From Symbiodinium natans (lineage: Eukaryota; Sar; Dinophyceae; Suessiales; Symbiodiniaceae), in contig CAJNDS010002619.1 of NCBI GenBank assembly GCA_905221605.1, positions 250,001 to 314,000 of the forward strand: a DNA stretch of 64,000 nt, in the 5' to 3' direction. Shown here in pieces: positions 1-10,550 of the stretch. How positions within the stretch are numbered: position 1 is the stretch's first letter; every line of letters begins with the position of its first letter. The notes beneath the pieces are model-generated. The model was not told the DNA's origin, ran no database searches, and was given only the letters and a program-made list of their open reading frames with translations. The position numbers and the translations under genes were made by a program.

Positions 1-1855
1 GAGAGTGGCGCTTTCGATGGGAATGGAAGTGGCGAAGGTTCGTTGACCAATCCACGCTGCCATTCGCCACCTCCATGATTGCGCCCAGGAAGAAGCATCC
101 ACAATTATCACGTTGGCTTGCATGGAACATGTCAGCTTAACCTGCACCATCATCCCGCGCGACAGCATCAAGCTATGGCTGGCTTCCATCTCACAAGGGG
201 TCCCCAGCCAGCCATGGGGTATGAAGCCGACAAGGCGGGTCAGCCCTCCTTGCGAGCCACAGCCATCGTGAAGCTGTATGCAAAACTCCCTGCAGGAGAA
301 GGAGTGCTTCCTTCCTCGCAAAATATTCTTTCTGTCGTGCTCTCTTATCGCGATCGTTTACTCTTTCATTAGGGTCTCTGAGAAGAAGACAGTTAGAGTT
401 ACGAAAAAATAAGATAAAATGCTTCGTGAATTCATTTCGTTCATTTTTTCACTCATGATTCCCTTATTAAATTTTCTGTAACAATATATCTTAGTGCGCG
501 TACGAAAAGAAGACAAGATACGCCCCAATGATCATATTCTTAGTGTGTACATGAATTCGCTGATAAGTGCATAATTTAATTGTAAATGCAAAAGACGCTC
601 TCGTTTGCCCCTTCACGCTGTGCGCCTTTAATACAATATGGTTATCTTGTTCTCTTAATATTAATACTATGAACCCTTCCTTCCTCTCGCTGGGGGCCGC
701 TTCCGACATCAGCGTCCTCTCACAGTCGACTCGGCAGCTTCGCTCACATAAACTGAAGTCCAGCCACGCAACTCAGATGCTTGTTGATTTTTGATTAGGT
801 ACCAAAACAACTCGCTCAGCATGCGCGTGTGCAAATTTCACGCAGGCAAAGGATCAAAGGATCCTTTGATTTGACAGACTTCAGGGCAGATTCTCACAAC
901 TGCTGCCTCGATTGCCAAAAATCGACAACGTTGACCAGCGATGTAGACAGTCGGTGGTCATAAACCGACGCATCATCATCTGAAATGGTCACGCAACATG
1001 GGCATATACCTGGCCGAGCAGCACTTGGGCTCTGGTGCGGGAGTCGCATCATGTGCGCGTAGCGAGCCACATTCGTCCTGCTTCTACCTGCTGCTCCCTT
1101 CTACTGAACATATTGTATAACCACGCAATCCGATCATCACAAAGATGGAGCACACAAAGCACCACGTTTAAAACAGAAAAGTTCAAGAAAAAACAGTTGA
1201 ACTTCCCTTTTTTACACGAAGCGGTCTAGGCTGCTTGGTCTCACAAGATGTTTCGAAGTTGCTAAGACATGTGAGGCAATGCAGTAGACAAACAGCAGAC
1301 CAGTCAAAACGGTTTAGGTTTAGGGCTTAGGTTTTAGGAATAGTACAACCAAAGATATACACAGCCAGGCATCTGTTTGCAAAGCCCACAGAGCGCGACA
1401 TAGCATGGACTTCATGGCAGCCTTATGCCTGCCTGGCCTCGCTGCATCCCTCGCCGAGGCTGAGTGCTCAATTCGATTTGACAGGTCTAGGTCTTGAATA
1501 TGGGTCTTGAGGTGCCGGAAGATGTGCATGCTGCTGCACGAGCCCTCTCCTGCCTGACCCGCAATCACAGGCCGTGAAGGCTCTCAAAGACGGAGGCGAT
1601 CTTGATTTTGGAAGCTACGTTGTGTGCGCCGCCTGCTTTACATCAAACTTTACATGTGTTGTGTGCAACCGCTTCGTCGCCGGCTGCTGTCGTGCCAGCT
1701 GGAAGACCTGATCTGTGCTGGGACCGAAGCCAGGCCCAAGCAGCTCACATCTTTGCAACTCTGCGCTTTTCTCCTCGGAGCAAGAAGCACGTGACATATG
1801 ACAGACGACGCCAGGATGACGCAGGCTCCAAAGCTCCTGGTGACTGAGAAGCAAT
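1..1855. other. Non-repetitive sequence, no recognised gene
   Basis: I see no convincing gene here. Open frames are short (under 100 codons), overlap on both strands and match no family I know. The stretch about 400-680 is AT-rich compared with its surroundings. A short + strand segment just before 1,856 reads in a helix-friendly frame up to the tandem block. A telomere-like scrap (ggtttaggtttagggcttaggt) lies near 1,312-1,336. Confidence 0.5.
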
Positions 1856-4800
1856 ACAGGAGCATCATACTAGCCTGGCCGGAGACTGAGAGAATGGGAG
1901 AGGCTTTGCTGCATCTTGATCACAACGCATCCATGATAGAGTGGATCCGAATTGAAACGATGATGAACGATGCTCCGCAAGCTCCTAGTACATTAGGAGT
2001 GCCACACAGAGAATTGCGAAGGTGGAAGATCGACAGGTCCTGATTCTACAGGCGGAGCACCTGCTGGACTCTTCTACGGTGTTGCCAAAAAATTAGAGTT
2101 GAAAAAGTATGCTTCTTATATGCTTAGTATACTTTAGTGTCTGACTACATACGAGTACAACGCATGATGTATCAGCCGTTCTGTCCTTGAAGCGGAGCAT
2201 GCATATTTAGTGTTTCTGTTCATCATGTCTCGCTCTGCATTTGGAGGTCGAGCATCTGAAGCAGGAGAACCGCAGTTTTTAGGACAAGCTCCGCAGGCAC
2301 CGCCGAGTGTCTGATCTCGTGTAACCTAGACAAGTTGCTGTCTGCAAGAGCGCAATTTCGACTGTGCCAGGCAGAGCGACTGCGATCGGAGAAGGTACTT
2401 ACAGCTGGAAGAAAGCTTCGTCACTTTGGAGGACTCCGGGATGTCAGCTCATCCCGAATTTCTCTCAGCCCTACACCCTGCTTACACCGAACCTGGACCG
2501 AACCTGTCATCTTCAACCCTAAGCCTTCGACACCTTCACTCTTGATGGCAGCGATTGTGGCACTACAGCGACGCAGTGGGTGACGTTTCAGAAAAATGTT
2601 GGATTCGGTTTAGTTGGAGGGGCCGCTATTAAGCGTTTTTCCTCAAAACTTATGCGGTTGGTCCTCAATTATGCGATGTTGCCGGGCCGGGGATGAAGGG
2701 CGGGGGGCCCGGGGAGCCAAAAACTAAATAATAAACTCAGATGCAGGATGCAGAAGTCGTCCTCTGCTTGGACCATCGCTTTGAGGCAAGGGACATCTAG
2801 AGGGCTCCCAAAGCCCCGCTTGGTAGCCTCTATCGCGCCAAGCTCGCCACCCTATAACTCTAAACCCTAAGCTCTAAGCCTCTAATAACCCTAATCCCTT
2901 AAACCCCTAAAACCCTAAACCCATTTGAGGTGCTTAGGGATCCATTCTTGGAGTCCTGGGTGAGGGTTTAGGGTTTAGGGTTGAGGGTGGGTTTAGTTTA
3001 GGGCCCGGGATAGTTCGGTGGGAAGGTACATCCTTGGACAGATTTGGACAGCGTGGGATCCATCGACTCCACTGATCCTAGGAATTCAGCACATGTCCGC
3101 TGCAGCGAAACTCTGTAATCCTTCGTGCTCAATGGGTCAATAATCGGATTGCGCTGTTGGCGTGGTTGGCATGCCAGGGAGTCGCGATGGCTATGGGGAC
3201 CAGCAATCCTAGATCCAGGAGCATCATACTAGCCTGGCCGGAGACTGAGAGAATGGGAGAGGCTTTGCTGCATCTTGATCACAACGCATCCATGATAGAG
3301 TGGATCCGAATTGAAACGATGATGAACGATGCTCCGCAAGCTCCTAGTACATTAGGAGTGCCACACAGAGAATTGCGAAGGTGGAAGATCGACAGGTCCT
3401 GATTCTACAGGCGGAGCACCTGCTGGACTCTTCTACGGTGTTGCCAAAAAATTAGAGTTGAAAAAGTATGCTTCTTATATGCTTAGTATACTTTAGTGTC
3501 TGACTACATACGAGTACAACGCATGATGTATCAGCCGTTCTGTCCTTGAAGCGGAGCATGCATATTTAGTGTTTCTGTTCATCATGTCTCGCTCTGCATT
3601 TGGAGGTCGAGCATCTGAAGCAGGAGAACCGCAGTTTTTAGGACAAGCTCCGCAGGCACCGCCGAGTGTCTGATCTCGTGTAACCTAGACAAGTTGCTGT
3701 CTGCAAGAGCGCAATTTCGACTGTGCCAGGCAGAGCGACTGCGATTGGAGAAGGTACTTACAGCTGGAAGAAAGCTTCGTCACTTTGGAGGACTCCGGGA
3801 TGTCAGTTCATCCCGAATTTCTCTCAGCCCTACACCCTGCTTACACCGAACCTGGACCGAACCTGTCATCTTCAACCCTAAGCCTTCGACACCTTCACTC
3901 TTGATGGCAGCGATTGTGGCACTACAGCGACGCAGTGGGTGACGTTTCAGAAAAATGTTGGATTCGGTTTAGTTGGAGGGGCCGCTATTAAGCGTTTTTC
4001 CTCAAAACTTATGCGGTTGGTCCTCAATTATGCGATGTTGCCGGGCCGGGGATGAAGGGCGGGGGGCCCGGGGAGCCAAAAACTAAATAATAAACTCAGA
4101 TGCAGGATGCAGAAGTCGTCCTCTGCTTGGACCATCGCTTTGAGGCAAGGGACATCTAGAGGGCTCCCAAAGCCCCGCTTGGTAGCCTCTATCGCGCCAA
4201 GCTCGCCACCCTATAACTCTAAACCCTAAGCTCTAAGCCTCTAATAACCCTAATCCCTTAAACCCCTAAAACCCTAAACCCATTTGAGGTGCTTAGGGAT
4301 CCATTCTTGGAGTCCTGGGTGAGGGTTTAGGGTTTAGGGTTGAGGGTGGGTTTAGTTTAGGGCCCGGGATAGTTCGGTGGGAAGGTACATCCTTGGACAG
4401 ATTTGGACAGCGTGGGATCCATCGACTCCACTGATCCTAGGAATTCAGCACATGTCCGCTGCAGCGAAACTCTGTAATCCTTCGTGCTCAATGGGTCAAT
4501 AATCGGATTGCGCTGTTGGCGTGGTTGGCATGCCAGGGAGTCGCGATGGCTATGGGGACCAGCAATCCTAGATCCAGGAGCATCATACTAGCCTGGCCGG
4601 AGACTGAGAGAATGGGAGAGGCTTTGCTGCATCTTGATCACAACGCATCCATGATAGAGTGGATCCGAATTGAAACGATGATGAACGATGCTCCGCAAGC
4701 TCCTAGTACATTAGGAGTGCCACACAGAGAATTGCGAAGGTGGAAGATCGACAGGTCCTGATTCTACAGGCGGAGCACCTGCTGGACTCTTCTACGGTGT

Positions 4801-5272
4801 TGCCAAAAAATTAGAGTTGAAAAAGTATGCTTCTTATATGCTTAGTATACTTTAGTGTCTGACTACATACGAGTACAACGCATGATGTATCAGCCGTTCT
4901 GTCCTTGAAGCGGAGCATGCATATTTAGTGTTTCTGTTCATCATGTCTCGCTCTGCATTTGGAGGTCGAGCATCTGAAGCAGGAGAACCGCAGTTTTTAG
5001 GACAAGCTCCGCAGGCACCGCCGAGTGTCTGATCTCGTGTAACCTAGAAAAGTTGCTGTCTGCAAAAGCACAATTTCGACTGTGCCAGGCAGAGCGACTG
5101 CGATCGGAGAAGGTACTCACAGCTGGAAGACAGCTTCGTCACTTTGGAGGACTCCAGGATGTCAGCCCTACACTCTACTTACACCGAACCATCTTCAACC
5201 CTAAGCCTTCGACACCTTCACTCTTCATGGCAGCGATTGTGGCACTACAGCGATGCAGTGGGTGACGTTTCA
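1856..5272 (+). repeat. 1,359-bp tandem triplication carrying exon-like patches
   Basis: Three head-to-tail units: 1,856-3,214, 3,215-4,573 and a partial third at 4,574-5,272. Units one and two differ at only a few bases I could spot (for example gcgatcgg versus gcgattgg). The third is the same up to about 5,040, then carries substitutions and two small deletions and stops right after gacgtttcag. Each full unit holds a telomere-like patch in both orientations (about 2,845-3,002 and 4,204-4,361). Each unit also holds short helix-coding stretches on the + strand, such as RIAKVEDRQVLILQAEHLL (2,010-2,066, followed by a GT) and VEHLKQENR (2,247-2,273). The sharp 3' divergence of unit three suggests it is the older copy and that units one and two arose by a later duplication. 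Confidence 0.93.
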
Positions 5273-5352
5273 GTAATCGTGACGTATCGTGAGGCATCCT
5301 TAGTGCAACTTTACCTGTGAGTCACGATGCTCTCGGTACCTGTCTGCGCCAG

Positions 5353-5410
5353 GCCAAAAGCCGTGAGCACTTGGCGGAACTCAAGGTTCACGTGCTGTGC
5401 GAACTGGGAG
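5353..5410 (+). CDS. Candidate coiled-coil exon
   Basis: After a pyrimidine-containing stretch ending in an AG at 5,351-5,352, the + strand reads AKSREHLAELKVHVLCEL in one frame, an amphipathic, heptad-like helix. The frame runs on to a stop at about 5,431, so an exon would have to end before that, possibly near the cgaactgg at 5,400-5,408. It lies 80 bp downstream of the triplicated block and 50 bp upstream of a similar patch. Family unknown; support is composition and splice-like flanks only. Ends are approximate. Confidence 0.3.
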
Positions 5411-5460
5411 CCTCACTTTTTGAAACTCCTTGAAGAGCCCTCTCAAGAGTTTGCTTTCAG

Positions 5461-5561
5461 AAGCAGGGGTAGACTGCGTCGTGCAGGCCACAAGAGACCA
5501 CAAGAACGAGCTGAGCGAAGCCAACAGCAACCTGCAAGAGTTGTTGCAGGAGCCAAGTCGG
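5461..5561 (+). CDS. Candidate coiled-coil exon
   Basis: Preceded by gtttgctttcag, a good acceptor, and followed by GTGCAC at 5,562. In between, the frame contains KNELSEANSNLQELLQE, with hydrophobic residues spaced as in a coiled coil and strong enrichment in E, N, Q and L. The frame meets a stop at about 5,568, just past the proposed donor, as expected for an exon. A longer open frame in another register (5,327-5,806) covers the same bases but encodes a low-complexity, arginine-rich protein; I consider that a shadow. No known family recognised. Confidence 0.38.
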
Positions 5562-5569
5562 GTGCACTA

Positions 5570-6340
5570 GGTCCAAGTCCGCTTAGTGCTCGTGAGAAGC
5601 TTTGGGTCATGTCAAGGATGTGTTGTATAGCTGCCATCCTGGGCTGCGTAGGGACAGACAGAACCTGGACTTTCCGATGCTATCCCCGAACGTTTCACAG
5701 TGCACGGGCTGGCAGCGTCTGGCAGGCTTCCGCATCAGAGAAAGAAAAGCTTCAGGCGGGCGCTTGTGGGCAGTTCTTACAGCAAGTTGACAGCATCGGG
5801 ACATAGTCCACTGTCGAGATTTCCTGAGCCAACTGAAGGCAAGCCCAGTGCTTGCTCTTACAAGCATGCCTCTTGACAATATTCCACCAGAATATGTTTA
5901 CACTGACACTGACACGGGCTATACAATCAATGAGAACGTGACCCCTCTTGGCAGATTTGTGGGTTATTTGTTGGGGTTGTTGTTTGCTCATTCTTCTGCG
6001 GGTCCCTATAGATCCTATAGGCTAGAACCCTGAACAACATCCTCAACCGTAAGCCCTAAACGGCCTTCTTCAAGTAAGGCTCCGAGAGCCTCGGGGGGGG
6101 GGGGGGCGAAATGAGACCCCGCAGCCAAACCGGAACGGAACGGGTAAGAGGAGCCAAAAGGGAGAGGACCGGACGACGCGGACTTGGCGTATCAACTGAC
6201 AAAGATCTGGATTGATAAGTTGGATGCAGATGTTCTTCGAATGGTGAAATTCTCCAGACGGAGTTCTGCTGGTTTCTAAGCAACTGGATCGGCTTTCCTG
6301 GATTTGGTTGAGGTCCCCTTGGTCCAGCACAGAGAGCCGA
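5570..6340. other. Gap without recognised gene
   Basis: No supported gene. It contains a G-homopolymer of about 14-15 bases near 6,093-6,107 and a short telomere-like scrap (aaccgtaagccctaaac) near 6,044-6,060. Overlapping short frames occur on both strands with no recognisable motif. Confidence 0.5.
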
Positions 6341-6345
6341 GCCCG

Positions 6346-6750
6346 AAAAGGCCCCTCCGCTGAAATCACGGTTTCAAGTTGGGCCCAGGAAGGCCCCCCC
6401 GGTAAAATAACGATTTCAAGTTGGACCCAAGAAGGCCCCCCTGGTGAATCACGGTTTCAAGTTGTACCCCAGAAGGCCCCTCCGGTGAAATCATGGTTTC
6501 GAGTCGGGCCCAAGAAGGCCTCTCCGGTCAAACCATGGTTTCAAGTCCAAGAAGGACCCTCCGGTGAAATCATGGTTTCGAGTTGGGCCCAAGAAGTCCT
6601 CTCCGGTGAAATCATGGTTTCAAGTTTGTCTAAGAAGGCCGCTCCTGTGAAATCATGGTTTCAAAGTTGGATCCATGAAGGCCCCTCCAGTGCAATCGTG
6701 GGTTCAAGTTGGGACCAAAGAAGGCTCTTCAGGTGAAATCATGGTTTCAG
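6346..6750 (+). repeat. Minisatellite, ~42-45 bp unit, about 9-10 copies
   Basis: Imperfect direct repeats built on gaaatcatggtttcaagttgggcccaagaaggcccctccggt-like units. Copies start near 6,371, 6,413, 6,452, 6,497 and onward, so unit length varies by a few bases. Because most units are close to multiples of three, a 142-codon frame stays open across the array (6,308-6,736), with repeated EGPPGE-and-SSW-like blocks. I treat it as non-coding. Confidence 0.88.
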
Positions 6751-6817
6751 GTTGGGATACAAGTCCGTGTTTTGTTGCGCACACTTCACGGCTCCTGGAC
6801 CCACATGCTGTTTGCAG

Positions 6818-6874
6818 GCCGAGGTAAGGTTCAGGACGGAAGAAGTGCAGAGCCTGAGCACCAAATTGGAGGCC
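6818..6874 (+). CDS. Candidate coiled-coil exon
   Basis: The acceptor-like tgctgtttgcag is followed by a frame reading AEVRFRTEEVQSLSTKLEA, a strongly heptad-like helix. The most natural end is the GC of ggaGCCtg at about 6,875; dinoflagellate introns are known to use GC donors as well as GT. It lies 94 bp upstream of another exon-like helix in the same direction. Unknown family. End is approximate. Confidence 0.36.
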
Positions 6875-6967
6875 TGTTTTGTTATGTTTCGCTATGTTTT
6901 GTTCGATACTTAGATGGTTCCTCATCGAACCATCGAACCAGGACGTGTCAAAATCCATGTTTGTGAG

Positions 6968-7030
6968 GTGGAACTCGGGCACAAGACTGAGCTCAGCGAG
7001 GAGAAGAACCGGCTTCTCCGCAGGGTTCAG
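6968..7030 (+). CDS. Candidate coiled-coil exon
   Basis: A 63-bp stretch between tttgtgAG (6,966-6,967) and GTGACA (7,031) reads VELGHKTELSEEKNRLLRR followed by VQ. Length is a multiple of three and the sequence is a textbook charged helix. Together with the patches at 6,818 and 7,157 it gives three + strand helices within 400 bp. I cannot name a homologue. The alternative is chance or a decayed copy of a coiled-coil gene. Confidence 0.4.
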
Positions 7031-7156
7031 GTGACACGGCTGCATGTTGCATTATGTGCTTGAATGGAATCCGACACGGTTAAGTGACTTTTGGCACACC
7101 TATGGCGCGGCAAAGGCATCATCATGTTAGTTCCAAATCAAAAGGCGTTCTGTCAG

Positions 7157-7213
7157 AAAGCTGAAGCCAAGGAGCTGGAGACTCCAGAGCCACAGCGTCA
7201 GGAAGCGGTCTAA
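7157..7213 (+). CDS. Candidate coiled-coil exon, terminal-like
   Basis: After gcgttctgtcag the frame reads KAEAKELETPEPQRQEAV and then a stop. The composition is again rich in A, E, K and Q. If real it could be a last exon or one that splices before the stop. No donor is obvious. Confidence 0.28.
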   Translation, partial: KAEAKELETPEPQRQEAV

Positions 7214-7229
7214 GACACCTAGCACGAGA

Positions 7230-8210
7230 CGCATGAGGTTTGGCCCTCATCATTGATGAGGGCACGTGAGGGCAATGTCGGAGTGTCGTGGCACTCAGAT
7301 GCTATTTCTTGCTTGTTCCATCACTTTGTCATACGATCACGCAGGCCGAAGAGTCACAGATACTATCAGCTTTAGGTGAAGGTCTGCTTTGTTGATCTTT
7401 GTTGCGTGCCCGGAGGAGGGCTTGTTGGCATCGCATGGCATGGCTTTTGAAGTGAAGGCGTTTGTCGAGGTTCGACTTGGATGTCAGAAAGATTCGGTGC
7501 CCCACAGCACGAAGTCATACATAAAGAGAGACCTAGGCATGCTTTGGTCATTTACAGCAGTTTCGCGCTGCACGGTCGTACTGTTTGAGTTGTGTTGCAC
7601 AATTGTCGCGACTTTTTCATGAAACTCCGGTGTTCGTGCAGACCAAGGCTGGATGCAACGCAACGCCTCGAGGTACATTCGATGCACGTTCAAAGTTGAT
7701 GCAGACAAGCAGGCTTACAGTAGTTGGCCTTCGTTCTTTTTGTACAGCAAGGAATGCACAGGAGCCCGCCACAGAAGTAGAGCTGTGTGATTTCGTGACT
7801 AAGCACTCGCCCAGAAGACAGAAAGGCAGAATTGCATGCGTGGCTACAGGATGTCTTACTGTAACACTTAGCCCGTAACACATGCCATTCCTTTGCATCG
7901 GTCTCTAGTGCGTGATGCATCTCGCGGGCCTGAGAGCTGAGCAGCTAGTTTTTGACAATGTTTGAGTCCATGTGGGTCCCCTCGTTGATATTGTTTTACG
8001 TTGTTTGCTTTGGCTTGCTGACCCTTTACGATACCATGGCGGAATTGATCTCCGCAACCATCTGAGTCCCCCGCCCATGCCGCGGATATTGGCCCACAGT
8101 TGGACATGCCTCGCTGCCTCACGCGGATTTATTCGACGCCGCTTGATAGCAGATCACAACACAACACTCCAACGCTCGACACAGGGGTGGATCAAGATTG
8201 GCCTGTACAA
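7230..8210. other. Gap without recognised gene
   Basis: Short overlapping frames on both strands, none with a recognisable domain. Nothing repetitive stands out. It may be intronic to the neighbouring exon-like patches. Confidence 0.45.
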
Positions 8211-8217
8211 GAGTTAG

Positions 8218-8272
8218 GAGATTCAAGAGTTGAAGGTCTTAGGGCTTGAGCTTGCGAAAGACGATATTTTTG
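8218..8272 (+). CDS. Candidate helical exon entering a minisatellite
   Basis: Following gttag at 8,213-8,217 the frame reads EIQELKVLGLELAKDDIF, a short amphipathic helix, and then runs directly into the 63-bp tandem array. No clear donor precedes the array. Low support; it fits the series of + strand helix-coding patches nearby. Confidence 0.25.
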
Positions 8273-8281
8273 GCAATGCCT

Positions 8282-8745
8282 CAAACCTTCACTCGGAAAC
8301 AAGTGCGTCCGGACCCAGCACGAAAGGGGTCAAACCTTCACTCGGGAAACAAGTGCGTCCGGACCCCCCCGGAGCAATGCAGCACGAAAGGGGTCAAACC
8401 TTCACTCGGAAACAAGTGCGTCCGGACCCCCCCGGAGCAATGCAGCACGAAAGGGGTCAAACCTTCACTCGGAAACAAGTGCGTCCGGACCCTCCGGGAG
8501 TAATGCAGCACGAAAGGGGTCAAACCTTCACTCGGAAACAAGTGCGTCCGGACCCGCCCCGGAGCAATGCAGCACGAAAGGGGTCAAACCTTCACTCGGA
8601 AACAAGTGCGTCCGGACCCCCCCCCCGGAGCAATGCAGCACGAAAGGGGTCAAACCTTCACTCGGAAACAAGTGCGTCCGGACCCCCCCGGAGCAATGCA
8701 GCACGAAGGGGGTCAAACCTTCACTCGGAAACAAGTGCGTCAGAC
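8282..8745 (+). repeat. 63-bp minisatellite with variable C-tract, ~8 units
   Basis: Unit core: caaaccttcactcggaaac, aagtgcgtccgga, a C-rich tract, gcaatgcagcacgaaagggg. Copies of caaacc start at 8,282, 8,331, 8,395, 8,458, 8,521, 8,585, 8,651 and 8,714. The first unit is only 49 bp, lacking the C-tract and what follows it. Later spacings (63, 64, 66) track C-tract length: C7, C7, CCCTCC, CCCGCCCC, C10, C7. Because 63 is a multiple of three, frames stay open on both strands (for example 8,230-8,751 and 8,528-8,812); these are not genes. Confidence 0.95.
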
Positions 8746-8759
8746 TATTGACATCCCCA

Positions 8760-10080
8760 TTCCGAGTATGCACTCTGTAGGAATCAACTCTGATGCCCAG
8801 GCTTTTTGACACATGCCCATGTGCTGCTCAGGTTCCGGCCAGCTTTGACATCGCTCTTCAGTCAACACCTTAGATTGATGATGCAGTTACAGGCGTTACA
8901 TGGGGTTTCGAGTCTAGAGTTTAGGAGCATCTGAGATTGGCATAAACAAGCGCCGCAGTAAGGAAGCGGGTGAGGCTGGTTGGGCCGGCATGGGTGTTTA
9001 CGTACTTGGCAGTTCCGGTTGAATGCTTGGACGGAACTTAGAAATTCATTCGCGTCATGCCAGGTATTTATTATTCATATTTAGGTTTCGGGGCTTACAG
9101 TATGGTTTGCAGTTCGGCCGTCCTGGTCAATCCCATCTTGCTTTGTTTTTTGTCCAGCTGTCGCTCGGCTCACTGGTGGTGCGGACTGGCCCTCTTGGGG
9201 GTTTAGCGTAGGGTTCCCCCGTGTGGATATGAGCTGCGAACATCATGTCAAGTAAGGTGGTGAGAGACGAAGGATGACGAAGGAAGGGCCGAAGCAATTT
9301 TTAGGGTTCCTCGGTGGTGTACTTTCTTGTTTGTCTGGCATGAAAATCTTGAGAGGCGCCTCTTGCCAAGACCACTTAGGCCAACATCAGATCCTGCATT
9401 CTGCAACCCATGTTCAAACATCCTGAAAACATGCATCTGGCTACTGACTACGTTAGAGGCCTCTGGAGTTACAGCAACAACTGCTGACCCGGCTGTGACG
9501 CCCATCGTGCCGAGGACGATGGAGTGTGATCCGCTGCGTGTTTCAGCCTCAGGGGACAGGAGACCTTTCAAGCAGGGATTTCTAAACAACCTTCCTGGCC
9601 GGGGCTTGAAATAAGCATGTGGGCTCGTTTGTGATCTTGGCAAGATTTTGCTGGTGGAGGGCTGGCGTTTCGGGCGAATTTTCCCGGACGAACGTTGATA
9701 GCTGCTGGTTTCATATGTTTTTGTGGCCCAAGGTGGACAAGGTCGTGTATGCGCTCACAAAGGACCGGACCCCTGCAGCAGCTTGCAAGCAATTGTTTAG
9801 CTTGGGCGGGCTCAGACAAAGAAAGAGATCACGCCATCCAGATGCATGATGGCCTTGCGCTGAGCCCAGGAAATTCAGCGCACCATCTTGTTTCTGGAGG
9901 CGTGTGCGAAAAGTTCTGTTTTTTCACCAATTGGCTACCATGGGGGGTGTACAATAACCCCGCGGTCTTGGTTTAGCATTAGTTCCGTCCGTTTGCTCAT
10001 GGGCAATGGGTCTTGGCTTAAAATCGATGAGGAATGAAAATCGGGCAAACCATAGCAACATCCATGAAGCTGCATGATCA
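8760..10080. other. Gap without recognised gene
   Basis: No supported gene. In one + frame around 9,700-9,745 the translation contains FCGPRWTR, which resembles FCGPRVDR at about 13,588-13,611; this may be a pair of related exons or chance. A few isolated tttaggg-type words occur. Confidence 0.4.
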
Positions 10081-10550
10081 CATCATTCAGTCGGCTCACG
10101 GGAACATCGGTTCCAGTACTAAGCTTGTACTATAAATCAACGAAAAAAAACAGTTGGCTCACGGGAACATCGGTTCCAGTACTAGGCTTAACTCTACCGG
10201 AGGCAGTACTAAGCTCGTAATTCAAGTCGTTGGAAGAAACTCAGCTGCCTCAGGGGAAGGAAAATCAATTCCAGCATTTTAGCTTGTACGACAGATCGAT
10301 GAAAACCCGGCTCAGGGGAGCATCGATTCCTGCGCTGAGCTTGTTGTACACGTCGTTGAAAACCCAGCTGGCTCACGTTCGATTCCAGTACATAAGCTTG
10401 AGCTACAGATCGATGAAAACCAGGCCGGCTTACGGGAAGATCGGCTCCAATACAAAGCTTGTACTACAAGTCGATGATACTCAAGCCGACTCACACGAAG
10501 ATCATTTCCAGTACTAATCTTGTACTAAGTACTATAAATAGATGCAAATC
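10080..10550 (+). repeat. Diverged 60-bp minisatellite, same family as 17.1-18.0 kb
   Basis: About seven to eight diverged units built on ggctcacgggaacatcggttcc, agtactaagcttgtactacaa and cgatgaaaacc. Word order and sequence match the better-preserved array at 17,110-17,960, so the two arrays share ancestry. Here units are more diverged and some are shortened. Frames spanning it are repeat artefacts. Confidence 0.85.

Noticed and set aside
8230-8812. Repeat protein on either strand
   Set aside because: 63-bp unit is a multiple of three; C-tract changes shift the frame without loss of openness.
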